Source of the DNA: an uncultured Alphaproteobacteria bacterium
GTDB taxonomy: Bacteria > Pseudomonadota > Alphaproteobacteria > Rhodobacterales > Rhodobacteraceae
Assembly (NCBI GenBank): GCA_902576905.1
Contig: CACGWW010000007.1
Location: forward strand, 1 to 64,000
Reading direction: 5' to 3'
DNA: 64,000 nucleotides
Each line of letters begins with the position of its first letter. Position 1 is the stretch's first letter. The translations under genes and the position numbers were made by a program. This document shows, piece by piece, positions 46,918 to 55,012 of the stretch. The notes below the pieces were generated by a model. That model was not told the origin of the DNA. It did no database searches and saw nothing but the letters and a program-made list of their open reading frames with translations.

Positions 46918-47427
46918 ACTTTTCTAAATTTCTGTACACACTATTTCTGCATATGTTCATTGCTTTAGCAACTTTAGAAAACAGAGAATATACTGAGAAC
47001 GCATTTGGAAAATGAAGCATTTCAAAAAATATGTCCCACAGCAAAATTTACAACCTCTAGATGCATAGTATAAATGGAGGTCTAAAAAATTATAAAAACA
47101 ATATCTGACAGTCGTTCCAATTTTCAAAACACTAATCTTTTAACGCTACTGTTTTTAATAAAAACATTAGAAAACATGCATTTAATCGTTTTTACTTGTT
47201 TTTTTTGAATGCATGTTTGATGCACATTTTTTAAAAATTGCTTTGCTTTATTTAAGGCGTTTGTTCCGGTGTGCCACGAAAGAGTTGCATAGCCGTTCAA
47301 GACTCACAAAAAATGCGAAGTTAGAAAATACTTATAAATGAGCTTTAATAAATGAATTCAATTTGTATTCCAGTTTTTTGGAGATTTGCATTCTGTAATT
47401 ACTGATCTTTTTTGATATCATCAGTGC
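46918..47427. other. Gene-free stretch holding the attC-like element R2
   Basis: About 510 nt without a credible gene. It carries element R2 (47137-47270) and its inverted repeat, flanked by AT-rich sequence. No tRNA or terminator was recognised. The plus-strand frame through 46758-47015 is only the reverse shadow of the NTF2-like gene running on. Confidence 0.5.
47137..47270 (-). repeat. attC-like element R2
   Basis: On the minus strand the element runs from GGAACAAACGCCTTAAA (AAC complement at 47263-47265) to AGCGTTAAAAG (GTT complement at 47142-47144), about 124 nt between the two crossover-like triplets. That is the size and end layout of Vibrio-type attC sites (AACAAACGCC...GCGTTRRR). 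The interior folds back on itself: AAACATGCATT (47172-47182) pairs perfectly with AATGCATGTTT (47208-47218), with further A/T-rich pairing outward. The first four bases of the left box do not fit RYYYAAC. Confidence 0.5.
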
Positions 47428-47606
47428 ATGAGAAAAAGAGCAAAAAGTTGTTTCAAGTGTAAAGAACCTTATGATATTCTATTTCGATGTCGGTACGGTG
47501 GGGAGAGGACATGGATTTTTCTTTGTAAGAATTGTTTAAGCGCCGTCAAAAAAAAAATCAAATGGATTACCAATATGGTGGTACTTGGAAAAGCAAAAAG
47601 AAATAA
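47428..47606 (+). pseudogene. Small CxxC zinc-ribbon-like protein, frameshifted at A10
   Basis: The first 43 codons give a basic protein with two CxxC pairs (C-F-K-C and C-K-N-C) and an R-C-R-Y-G-G-E segment. At a run of ten A (47548-47557) the frame runs off into 105 aa of unrelated sequence. With eleven A the protein ends after 59 residues in YQYGGTWKSKKK, a natural-looking basic terminus. The intact protein is probably a small metal-binding, nucleic-acid-associated factor; function unknown. Confidence 0.6.
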
Positions 47607-47728
47607 TGAAAAATTTTGTAATCTTTTTTTTGTTTGTTTGAGCGCTGTTAATAATAGGATATTTTTCTGGATGTATCGAGTCCCCACCAATAATCCTATT
47701 AATAGAAATTTTTTTGAGAGGATAAAAG

Positions 47729-47896
47729 ATGGAGAAAGTAGATAAAGAGAAATTCATGAGTGAAAATTGGAAAAAATATAATGCTACAAAAGATGTCGAA
47801 TTTTTAGCAAAAGCCTGTGAAGAGGCTCCTTTTTTTGGACAAAAAGAAATGGCACTTGAAATCGCTAGAATACTAAGATTGGTAAAGAAAAATTAA
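47729..47896 (+). CDS. Small hypothetical protein, 55 aa
   Basis: ATG at 47729, TAA at 47894-47896. The product is highly charged and helical (MEKVDKEKFMSENWKKY, then EFLAKACEEAPFFGQKEMAL) and has no signal peptide or membrane segment. No clear ribosome binding site except a GATAAAAG stretch. Family not recognised; it lies between the broken CxxC gene and a cupin gene. Confidence 0.45.
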   Translation: MEKVDKEKFMSENWKKYNATKDVEFLAKACEEAPFFGQKEMALEIARILRLVKKN

Positions 47897-47948
47897 TAAG
47901 TAACATGGGTTAGAACACTATTAGAAGTGTTATTGAAAGGGTGAAAAA

Positions 47949-48377
47949 ATGATTGATGATAAAGTAAGGCTGGTAAAACCCGGTAAAACTTATTTTGGGG
48001 CACAAGGCGTGGCGTACGGATCAGGCGCGTCAAGAAAAACTGCTGGATCAGAAAAAATTTGTATGAATATATTACCTATGCCTCCAGGGATACATCCTGT
48101 GCCTCATGTGCATAAGGATATTGAAACAATTGCCTATTTACTTGAGGGCGAGTGCTCAGTCTTTCATGGGGAAAATTTAGAAAACGAAACTGTAGTTAAA
48201 AAAGGAGAACAAATTTTTATTCCAGGTAATGTGCCTCATACACCCTATAATTTTAGTGATAAAGAGTGTATATGGATAGTCGTCCATTCATCAGGTGATG
48301 ATCAAGATGAATTAATTGCTATGCCCGAGCTTGAAAAAGTTCTTTCAAAAATCAAAAGGAATAATAATAAAAAATGA
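47949..48377 (+). CDS. Cupin-domain protein
   Basis: A 142-residue single cupin. Motif 1 is P-H-V-H-K-D-I-E-T near residues 57-65 with metal-binding His pair and Glu, followed by YLLEGECSVFHGE, and motif 2 IPGNVPHTPYN near 97 supplies the last His. A metal-dependent small-molecule enzyme or binding protein of unknown substrate. RBS GAAAGGG lies 6-12 nt upstream. Its stop overlaps the start of the next, interrupted frame (ATGA). Confidence 0.8.
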   Translation: MIDDKVRLVKPGKTYFGAQGVAYGSGASRKTAGSEKICMNILPMPPGIHPVPHVHKDIETIAYLLEGECSVFHGENLENETVVKKGEQIFIPGNVPHTPYNFSDKECIWIVVHSSGDDQDELIAMPELEKVLSKIKRNNNKK

Positions 48378-48667
48378 AATGGATAATCGTATTCTATCAG
48401 ATCATTGTTGCGCTGCCCGAAGGAGAAATTGTGTTCTCAGGATTAAGTTTGGGAAATAAATTTGTATAAACTGAGTTAAATCTTGCTTACTCCTATGACT
48501 CAAAAGATGAGTGCGAGAAAAAATTAGTTTCATTTAAAGGAAAAAATAAAATTAGCACAGTAGATACCTTTTACTCCAAAAGTGCAAACATAGTAACAGA
48601 TCATGAACCTCTAAGTGATAACAACAGAGTGATTGTAAATGCCTTCCAATGCATACAAGTTAACTAA
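48374..48667 (+). pseudogene. Cupin-coupled small ORF with in-frame stop
   Basis: Starts by ATGA overlap with the cupin gene. It reads 31 codons (MKWIIVFYQIIVALPEGEIV...) to an in-frame TAA (48467-48469), then the same frame continues for another 65 codons to a TAA at 48665. The continuation has two Cys (DECEKKL and FQCIQV) like a small exported disulfide protein, and the N-terminus is weakly signal-like. Probably one about 97-codon gene with a nonsense mutation, or a 31-aa peptide plus chance frame. Confidence 0.45.
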
Positions 48668-48888
48668 TTTTTTTTACTGGTTACGCTGTAAAGCCTTTTG
48701 TCTGGTTTCTCCTCCTGCGGATCTTTTTTATATTTTTCTGTATAGGTTTTTATCACCTGGCTGATTCATAGGCATCAAATTTTAGGTTCATTCGTAGGAC
48801 AAATATTAGAAATAACAATATAGGTTTCTTTAGTTTAACAAAACAGATTGAGATGATAATAGATTACGGATGGTAATAATACTCGATT
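48668..48888. other. Gene-free AT-rich stretch
   Basis: About 220 nt between the interrupted ORF and the methyltransferase gene. I see no gene, terminator or repeat of R1/R2 in it. Confidence 0.4.
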
Positions 48889-48891
48889 GTG

Positions 48892-49659
48892 ATGCTAATA
48901 AGCTATCATTTTATGACAAAACCATTAAAACTAATAGCAGGTAAAAATTTATATAATCTATACACGTATTATGAAAGTATTATGGAAGAGATGAAGCTGT
49001 CGAAAAAGGGAAATGAGTTAATAAGACTGTACGGAGAAATGGCAGTTAGAGGTTTCGATAGAAAAAATGGAACTAGAAAAGAAAAAGTCTATAATGACTT
49101 TCAACTTACAAAATTTAGGCATGTTTGTAAGAAACAAATCTCTAATGAAAAAATAAAAACAGTTTTAGATTATGGGGGAGGAGGCTCGGATTGGGATGCC
49201 CCAGGCTTTGATCCTGAAACAAATCAGTCCGCAAAGCAATTTTTTAAAGTACAGAAGGTACAAACTTTTGAACCCGCGAGAGGATTAATTGAAAAAAGGA
49301 ACGCTGACTGTGTTGTGTGTATTGATGTTCTTGAGCACATCTTTATGGAAGATATCCCAAAAGTTATAACCGAATTGTTTTCTCTTTCAAAAAAATTACT
49401 AATTGTTAACGTAGCGTGTTACGAAGCAGCTGCTTTACTTCCAAACGGGGAGAATGCTCATATCACTGTTAGAAGTCCGTGCTGGTGGAAGGGAATTTTT
49501 GACTCAATTTCAAGTAATTATAGGGATGTTGAAGTGGTGTTAATCTGTTCATTAAACATTATCTCGGGAGTAATTTTCGAAAGTTTTAAGTTTAGTGACT
49601 GGTCTTCAACGCCAGGGTACACAACCAAACTGACTTTTAGAACTTTTAAACCAAATTAA
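48892..49659 (+). CDS. SAM-dependent methyltransferase-like protein
   Basis: A 255-residue Rossmann-type protein. Motif I reads VLDYGGGGSDW near residue 97, then an acidic-end strand TFEPA, and motif IV-like VVCIDVLEHI near 145, which together mark a class I SAM methyltransferase. N-terminal 80 residues are helical and basic. A later ATG (48913) is also possible. Substrate unknown; no sugar or lipid genes lie beside it. Part of the accessory region. Confidence 0.65.
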   Translation: MLISYHFMTKPLKLIAGKNLYNLYTYYESIMEEMKLSKKGNELIRLYGEMAVRGFDRKNGTRKEKVYNDFQLTKFRHVCKKQISNEKIKTVLDYGGGGSDWDAPGFDPETNQSAKQFFKVQKVQTFEPARGLIEKRNADCVVCIDVLEHIFMEDIPKVITELFSLSKKLLIVNVACYEAAALLPNGENAHITVRSPCWWKGIFDSISSNYRDVEVVLICSLNIISGVIFESFKFSDWSSTPGYTTKLTFRTFKPN

Positions 49660-49796
49660 TTCAGCAGATTTTTCCCTCATATTTATTTACTAAATAACAA
49701 TAAATTGCTTTCAAAACAATTTTTCATCATTTATTTGAGTTTTTGTAGAGTTTTTTTATTTATAATTGAAATTTATAAACTTATCAGGAGGCAGGT

Positions 49797-50615
49797 ATGT
49801 CAGTAAGAGTTAAAAAAAACAAAGGAGTCTGGACAATTATCCATTCTCGTCCTGAGAGTAGGAATGCGATGGATCCCACCAGCGCTGAACAGTTAACTGA
49901 GGCATTTTTAGAATTTAATGATAGTGAAGATGGAAAAGTTGCGGTCTTTTGGGGTGAAGGAGGCGCATTTTGTGCGGGTTGGGATTTAAAGTTTGCGTCC
50001 ACGTTAGATTCTGATGATCCATTGAAGGACCTAGATATTGATTTAAACGATATGGTTTTGAAAAATAATAATTTAATGCCTAGAGGACCGATGGGGCCTA
50101 GTCGTCTTAATCTTAATAAACCTGTGATCGGAGCGATAGCTGGACCGGCTGTAGCAGGTGGGATGGAATTAGCTTTATGGTGTGATTTCCGAGTAATGGA
50201 GGTGTCCTCCTATCTTGGAGTGTATTGTAGAAGGTGGGGAATACCCTTGATAGATGGAGGTACCATAAGGTTGCCGAGAATTGTTGGGCGTGGCCGCGCT
50301 TTGGAAATTATTTTGACAGGACGGAAAGTTAAGGCAGAAGAGTGCTTGGCTTTGGGTCTTTGTGAATATATAGTAGAAAATGATCAATCCAGACAGAAAG
50401 CAGAGGAATTAGCGCGTCAGATTGCAAAATTTCCTCAGATTTGTGTGCAGGCGGATAGAAAGTCAGTTTATGCTCAAGAAGGTCTTTCAATGATAGACGC
50501 GCTTAAACAAGAATGGTTTAATGGGAAAAAAGCTTTATCAGAAGAGGGTTTAAATGGAGCTAAAAGCTTCAAAAAAGGTTTTGGGAGGCATGGAGACTTC
50601 GATAAACTGGGTTAA
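49797..50615 (+). CDS. Crotonase/enoyl-CoA hydratase family protein
   Basis: A 272-residue crotonase with first oxyanion segment AFCAGWDLKFAS near residue 58, and second segment GPAVAGGMELALWCDFRV near 122, where the hydratase Glu (GGMELAL) is present. The later position reads YCRRWGIPLIDGGT with no second Glu. It begins a plus-strand pair with the aminotransferase (87 nt apart), each gene with its own AGGAG-like site. The exact acyl-CoA substrate is open. Confidence 0.82.
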   Translation: MSVRVKKNKGVWTIIHSRPESRNAMDPTSAEQLTEAFLEFNDSEDGKVAVFWGEGGAFCAGWDLKFASTLDSDDPLKDLDIDLNDMVLKNNNLMPRGPMGPSRLNLNKPVIGAIAGPAVAGGMELALWCDFRVMEVSSYLGVYCRRWGIPLIDGGTIRLPRIVGRGRALEIILTGRKVKAEECLALGLCEYIVENDQSRQKAEELARQIAKFPQICVQADRKSVYAQEGLSMIDALKQEWFNGKKALSEEGLNGAKSFKKGFGRHGDFDKLG

Positions 50616-50701
50616 GAAAAAAAAATATAATTTTCTTAATTGCTAGAGATTAAAATTTTCTGATATATATCTTATAACTATTAATAGGAGATTGGTAAAT
50701 T

Positions 50702-51826
50702 ATGGCGCTTTTACAGAATATTGATCCAGACGGTTTGTTTGAGTACTCTGTTGTATTTACGGACAGATCTTTAAACCATATGTCTCAAAACTTTCAGTTG
50801 GTGATGAGAAGTCTCTCTAAAAAACTTAAGCAGGTTTACGGGTCAGAAGGAGTAGCTCTTATTCCAGGTGGAGGTACGTTTGGAATGGAAGCGATAGCAA
50901 GGCAGTTTGCTAATGATCAAAATGTTCTCGTAATCAGAAATGGATGGTTCAGTTTTCGCTGGAGTCAGATTTTTTCAAAGGGTAACATTACATCGAATGT
51001 TAAGGTATTAAGTGCCTCACCAACTTTTGAAAATTTTCAAGCACCTTTTAAACCTGTATCCCTTGATGAAATTACACGATATATAAATGAAAACAAACCG
51101 TCCGTTGTTTTTGCACCACACGTGGAAACTTCGGCTGGAATTATTCTGCCGGATGAATACCTCAGGGGCATATCAAATGCCGTTCATTCTCATAGTGGTA
51201 TATTTGTTTTAGATTGTGTCGCTTCAGGTGCAGCGTGGGTCGATATGAAAACCACTGGAGTTGATGTTTTATTAACAGCTCCCCAAAAAGGGTGGTCGGC
51301 ATCACCCTGCGCAGGTGTTGTCATGCTCAGTGAAAGGGCAATTGACGTGATGGAGAAAACTGAAAGCTCAAGCTTTAGCTGTGATTTAAAGAAATGGTTT
51401 GGAATTATGAACGCCTACGAAAATAATGGGCACGCTTATCATACAACAATGCCTACTGACTCACTAGTTAAGTTTGAAAAAACGGTAAAAGAGACGGAGG
51501 ATTTTGGTTTTGAAAATGCTAGAGATCAGCAAAATTATATTGGAAATTCAATTAGAGCTTTGCTAGAAGGTAAGGGCTTTAAGAGCGTGGCAGCAGATGG
51601 GTTTAAGGCTACAAGCGTCATAGTAAGTTATACGGAAAATGACTCGTTTCAAAATGGTAAGATTTTTGCAGAGAATGGGATGCAAATAGCCGCAGGTGTA
51701 CCGTTGGAGTGTGGTGAAGGAAACGATTTCAAGACTTTCAGACTAGGTCTCTTTGGTTTAGATAAACTTAAAAACCCTGATAGAACAATCTCTAATTTCA
51801 AGGATGTATTAGAAAAAATTTGTTAG
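50702..51826 (+). CDS. Class V PLP-dependent aminotransferase
   Basis: A 374-residue fold-type I enzyme like alanine-glyoxylate or serine-glyoxylate aminotransferases. The PLP anchor is the Lys in TAPQKGWSASPCAG near residue 195, preceded by LDCVASGAAW with the cofactor-binding Asp near 160. A Gly-rich PGGGTFGMEAIARQ segment near residue 58 binds the PLP phosphate. Donor and acceptor are unknown. It may supply glyoxylate or pyruvate-linked amino-acid turnover. Confidence 0.82.
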   Translation: MALLQNIDPDGLFEYSVVFTDRSLNHMSQNFQLVMRSLSKKLKQVYGSEGVALIPGGGTFGMEAIARQFANDQNVLVIRNGWFSFRWSQIFSKGNITSNVKVLSASPTFENFQAPFKPVSLDEITRYINENKPSVVFAPHVETSAGIILPDEYLRGISNAVHSHSGIFVLDCVASGAAWVDMKTTGVDVLLTAPQKGWSASPCAGVVMLSERAIDVMEKTESSSFSCDLKKWFGIMNAYENNGHAYHTTMPTDSLVKFEKTVKETEDFGFENARDQQNYIGNSIRALLEGKGFKSVAADGFKATSVIVSYTENDSFQNGKIFAENGMQIAAGVPLECGEGNDFKTFRLGLFGLDKLKNPDRTISNFKDVLEKIC

Positions 51827-51837
51827 GCAAAATGATT

Positions 51838-52254
51838 TTATTCGCTTTTTTTGCCCTCGGAGGATGAAAAGGCCTCTCTCATTGATTTCATCACGCTGTC
51901 CATTCTAGGATTACGTTTGCAGTCAGAAATCATAACCATTTCTTCTTCTGCTCTTTGTATTTCACCATCATATCTGAATTGAGGAAAATTTGGAGACATC
52001 CATAGCCTTAGTGGAGCATTTCTCTTTGTGCGTAAAACCGCAATTTTACCATAAAATGGCGTTTTTATTTTCGTGCTCTCATCTAGTACGACAAATGCAT
52101 CATCAGTTATTGAGCACTTATTTTCAAGAGAAACCCTCACGCGGATAACTTCTTCATCTTGAAATTCTTTAAAAACTTTGGGAAGCAGGAAAAATCCGCC
52201 CACGAATATAATAACAATACAACCTAAAATGAACGCAACTTCTCTATATTTCAT
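51838..52254 (-). CDS. Hypothetical membrane-anchored protein
   Basis: A 138-residue protein with one N-terminal membrane anchor (residues 7-25, VAFILGCIVIIFVGGFFLL) and a soluble periplasmic part containing two Cys (NKCSITD and SDCKRN) that could form a disulfide. No family recognised. It converges with the aminotransferase gene and is followed upstream by the P1 peptidase gene on the same strand. Confidence 0.5.
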   Translation of the reverse strand: MKYREVAFILGCIVIIFVGGFFLLPKVFKEFQDEEVIRVRVSLENKCSITDDAFVVLDESTKIKTPFYGKIAVLRTKRNAPLRLWMSPNFPQFRYDGEIQRAEEEMVMISDCKRNPRMDSVMKSMREAFSSSEGKKSE

Positions 52255-52278
52255 ACTTTTTTACCAACTTTTATTAAA

Positions 52279-53265
52279 CTAAGTTTTTAAGTCAGCCCAA
52301 CAAGCCAGCTTGTCCCCCCTTTTTTTCCTAGCAGCCTTAATTGCAATTCCTACCGCTTGAGTAATGCATAGAGCACTCAGCTGACATACTAGCATAAGAT
52401 CTTCGTCCTTACTATATATGGGCTGTGTTCCTGATGTAGCAGAAAAAATAATATCTCCATCAAAGGGGGTATGGCTAGGTTCAATTGCTCTAGCTATTCC
52501 GGAATGAGCCGCTGTTGCTATTCGGTTCAGGTCACTTTTATTAAAATTTAAGTTTGTACAAACTATACCCAAAGTAGTAGCCTCACCTTTAAGAAGCTTA
52601 GTAGAGTTAATTAAGGAGCTTGTCAGAGGTTTTTCAAGATGCTCCTTGTTCGCGCCAAAAAAATCTGAGTAAAGAATGTTGGTTCCAGGAAAACAAGGAG
52701 ATCCAACTGAATTAACCGCTACAATGGCCCCCACTTTTACTCTGTCGCCGTAACAGAATGAAGCAGTTCCTAACCCGCCTTTGACAACACTTGTAGTTGC
52801 TCCACAGCCAGCTCCTACTGAGCCGATTTCAAATTTTTCAGAGACATTTAAAAAAGCATTTTGGCCAAGATCACGGTAGGGATTTATTTTCCAATCTTTA
52901 AAGCCTCCATTTTTAAGATCAAAAAGAATTGCACTAGGCACAATAGGAACTTTAATCGGTCCTGTATCAAAACCACGGTTTCGATTTTTTAGACAATCCA
53001 TTACCCCGCTGGAAGCATCTAAACCGAATGCAGATCCTCCAGAAAGAACTAGTCCATCAATGTTATCGACTATTTTATCTGGTGATAATAAATCTGTTTC
53101 TTTCGTACCTGGTGCTCCCCCTAATATACTAACGCTCGCTCTAAATGAAGTTGCTCGCGTCAAAACAGTTACCCCGGACTTCAACTTGTCATCATGAGCG
53201 TTGCCGACTAGGAAACCATCAATATCAGTGATCGAATTTGAGGGGCCATTAAAAAGCTTTGTCAT
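52279..53265 (-). CDS. P1-family peptidase (DmpA/L-aminopeptidase type)
   Basis: A 328-residue DmpA-like N-terminal-nucleophile hydrolase. Family segments: the ITDIDGFLVGNAHD start, LSGGSAFGLDASSGVM near residue 74, VGAGCGATT near 150, and the C-T-N-L-N segment near 237 where the precursor self-cleaves before the catalytic Thr/Ser. Members release N-terminal amino acids or beta-peptides. No signal peptide. It lies 10 nt upstream of the SDR gene's end, on the same strand. Confidence 0.83.
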   Translation of the reverse strand: MTKLFNGPSNSITDIDGFLVGNAHDDKLKSGVTVLTRATSFRASVSILGGAPGTKETDLLSPDKIVDNIDGLVLSGGSAFGLDASSGVMDCLKNRNRGFDTGPIKVPIVPSAILFDLKNGGFKDWKINPYRDLGQNAFLNVSEKFEIGSVGAGCGATTSVVKGGLGTASFCYGDRVKVGAIVAVNSVGSPCFPGTNILYSDFFGANKEHLEKPLTSSLINSTKLLKGEATTLGIVCTNLNFNKSDLNRIATAAHSGIARAIEPSHTPFDGDIIFSATSGTQPIYSKDEDLMLVCQLSALCITQAVGIAIKAARKKRGDKLACWADLKT

Positions 53266-53275
53266 TTGGATCTAT

Positions 53276-54016
53276 TTATATTGTTCTTCCGCCATCAACC
53301 TCTAAATTAGCACCCGTAATCATACTTGCTGAGTCTGAACAGAGAAAAAGAGCTGCAGAAGCAATATCTTCAGGCATAGAAAATCGACCCAACGGAATAG
53401 TAGAAAGAAATTTCCCTCTCATCTCAGGAGTATCTTCTCCCAAAAACGATTTCAGCAAAGGGGTTTCTCCAGCAACGGGGTTGATAACATTTACCCTTAT
53501 ACCAAATGGGGCAAGTTCAACAGCCATAGTTTTCGATGCAAGGATCATCCACCCTTTTGATGAATTATACCAATTTAGATTGGGTCTTGGAGAAACACCT
53601 GCAGTACTCGCAATATTTAGAATTACACCGCTTTTATTTTTTTTAAAATAGGGTACAAAATGCTTTGCTGTTAGGTAAACTGACTTGCAGTTTACATTAA
53701 ATACTCTATCAAATTCGTCCTCTTCTATGGTCTCCATGGGTGCAGGTAGATGGGTTGTGCCTGCATTATTAACAACGATATCGACCTTTTCGTGTTCTTT
53801 AAAAATGTCGATTTTCATTTGTTCAACACTTTTAGCGTTTGATACATCTACTTCTAAAGCATATCCCCCTGTATCTTCAGCTACTTTGCGAGCACTATTG
53901 AGATCTATATCCGCAACAATGACTTTTGCTCCATTTTTTGCAAATAAATCAGCCATTGAAGCTCCAAATCCAGAACCTCCACCTGTTATAATTGCGGTTT
54001 TATCCTTTAGTTGCAT
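53276..54016 (-). CDS. SDR-family oxidoreductase
   Basis: A 246-residue classical short-chain dehydrogenase. The cofactor motif T-G-G-G-S-G-F-G is near residue 10, NNAG near 84, and the catalytic Y-x-x-x-K (YNSSK) near 149, followed by the SDR IRVNVINP segment. An acidic residue after the second strand (VADIDLN) suggests NAD(H). I start at the ATG 54016 because AAGGGA lies just upstream; the frame opens five codons earlier. Substrate unknown. Confidence 0.85.
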   Translation of the reverse strand: MQLKDKTAIITGGGSGFGASMADLFAKNGAKVIVADIDLNSARKVAEDTGGYALEVDVSNAKSVEQMKIDIFKEHEKVDIVVNNAGTTHLPAPMETIEEDEFDRVFNVNCKSVYLTAKHFVPYFKKNKSGVILNIASTAGVSPRPNLNWYNSSKGWMILASKTMAVELAPFGIRVNVINPVAGETPLLKSFLGEDTPEMRGKFLSTIPLGRFSMPEDIASAALFLCSDSASMITGANLEVDGGRTI

Positions 54017-54145
54017 GATTAATCCCTTCATTTAAAATCCTAATAGTATTGTAATTTACTTTTACTTAAAATAAAATTGAGATTTACTTTATACGTATTC
54101 TCATTAGTTATTTACAAAACACGAAATACAACTATTGGTTTATTT

Positions 54146-55003
54146 ATGAAAAACGATGTTGCTCGAGACATATCCTATGCTACTTCAGCTAATGGTTTAA
54201 TGGGTCAATTATTTATTCGATCTATAGAAAATATTACTGGGAGGATTGGTTTAATAAAAAGAGCAAAGGACTATGATATCGAAGTGGCGAAAGGTCGCAA
54301 TTTTTGGGAGGTCATAGTTGAGAGGTATAATATAAAAATGAATATAATTAAGGGGTCTCTTGAGGATATACCAAAAAAAGGACCAGTAGTTATTGTCTCC
54401 AACCACCCATTTGGTATTTTGGATGGGTTACTACTTGGGTATATTTTGTCCAACACACGGAATGACTTCAAAATAATTGCTAACAGAGTTTTTAGGAAAG
54501 CAAAAGATCTTGATGAGGTAGTTCTTCCTATAAGTTTTGAAGAAAATAGAGAAGGTAATCTCCAGAATATAAATACGAGAAATGAGGCAATTCGCTTCCT
54601 AAAAGGAGGTGGTATTGTTGGAATTTTTCCTGGTGGCACCGTGGCAACTTCAGCAAAGCTTTTTAGTCGTCCTCTAGATCCATTTTGGAAAAGATTTACA
54701 TCGAAACTTATCTTGAAATCTGGTGCCACTGTCGTTCCCATTTTTTTTGGAGGTAGTAATAGTAGGCTGTTTCAAATCGCAAGTCACATGAGCTATAATC
54801 TAAGGATGGCTCTTTTAATTAGAGAGTTTGGTAGGAAAGTTGATAGGAAGGTCGATGTTGCTATTGGAAAAAAAATAGGTTCAAAATATTTGCAAAGATA
54901 CTCTAAAGATCTTGATGGTATGATGGAATATCTGAGAGTTCAGTCATACTTGCTTTCAAATGATCCTAACCAAACATTTGAAAATGGTTTATTTTTAGGA
55001 TAA
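54146..55003 (+). CDS. Lysophospholipid acyltransferase (PlsC-like)
   Basis: A 285-residue glycerolipid acyltransferase of the hemolysin/OlsA-like branch. The catalytic segment N-H-P-F-G-I-L-D-G near residue 79 has the His-Asp pair, and VGIFPGGTV near 156 binds the glycerol phosphate. The first 23 codons of a longer frame (54077) look noncoding, so the ATG at 54146 is chosen. Such enzymes acylate lysophospholipids or lyso-ornithine lipid; no OlsB gene is adjacent, so the acceptor is uncertain. Confidence 0.75.
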   Translation: MKNDVARDISYATSANGLMGQLFIRSIENITGRIGLIKRAKDYDIEVAKGRNFWEVIVERYNIKMNIIKGSLEDIPKKGPVVIVSNHPFGILDGLLLGYILSNTRNDFKIIANRVFRKAKDLDEVVLPISFEENREGNLQNINTRNEAIRFLKGGGIVGIFPGGTVATSAKLFSRPLDPFWKRFTSKLILKSGATVVPIFFGGSNSRLFQIASHMSYNLRMALLIREFGRKVDRKVDVAIGKKIGSKYLQRYSKDLDGMMEYLRVQSYLLSNDPNQTFENGLFLG

Positions 55004-55012
55004 TTTGACGCC

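Noticed and set aside
47469-47757. Two minus-strand frames of 73 aa opposite the CxxC gene
   Set aside because: Low-complexity shadows of A/T runs; the plus strand has recognisable CxxC and YQYGGTW features.
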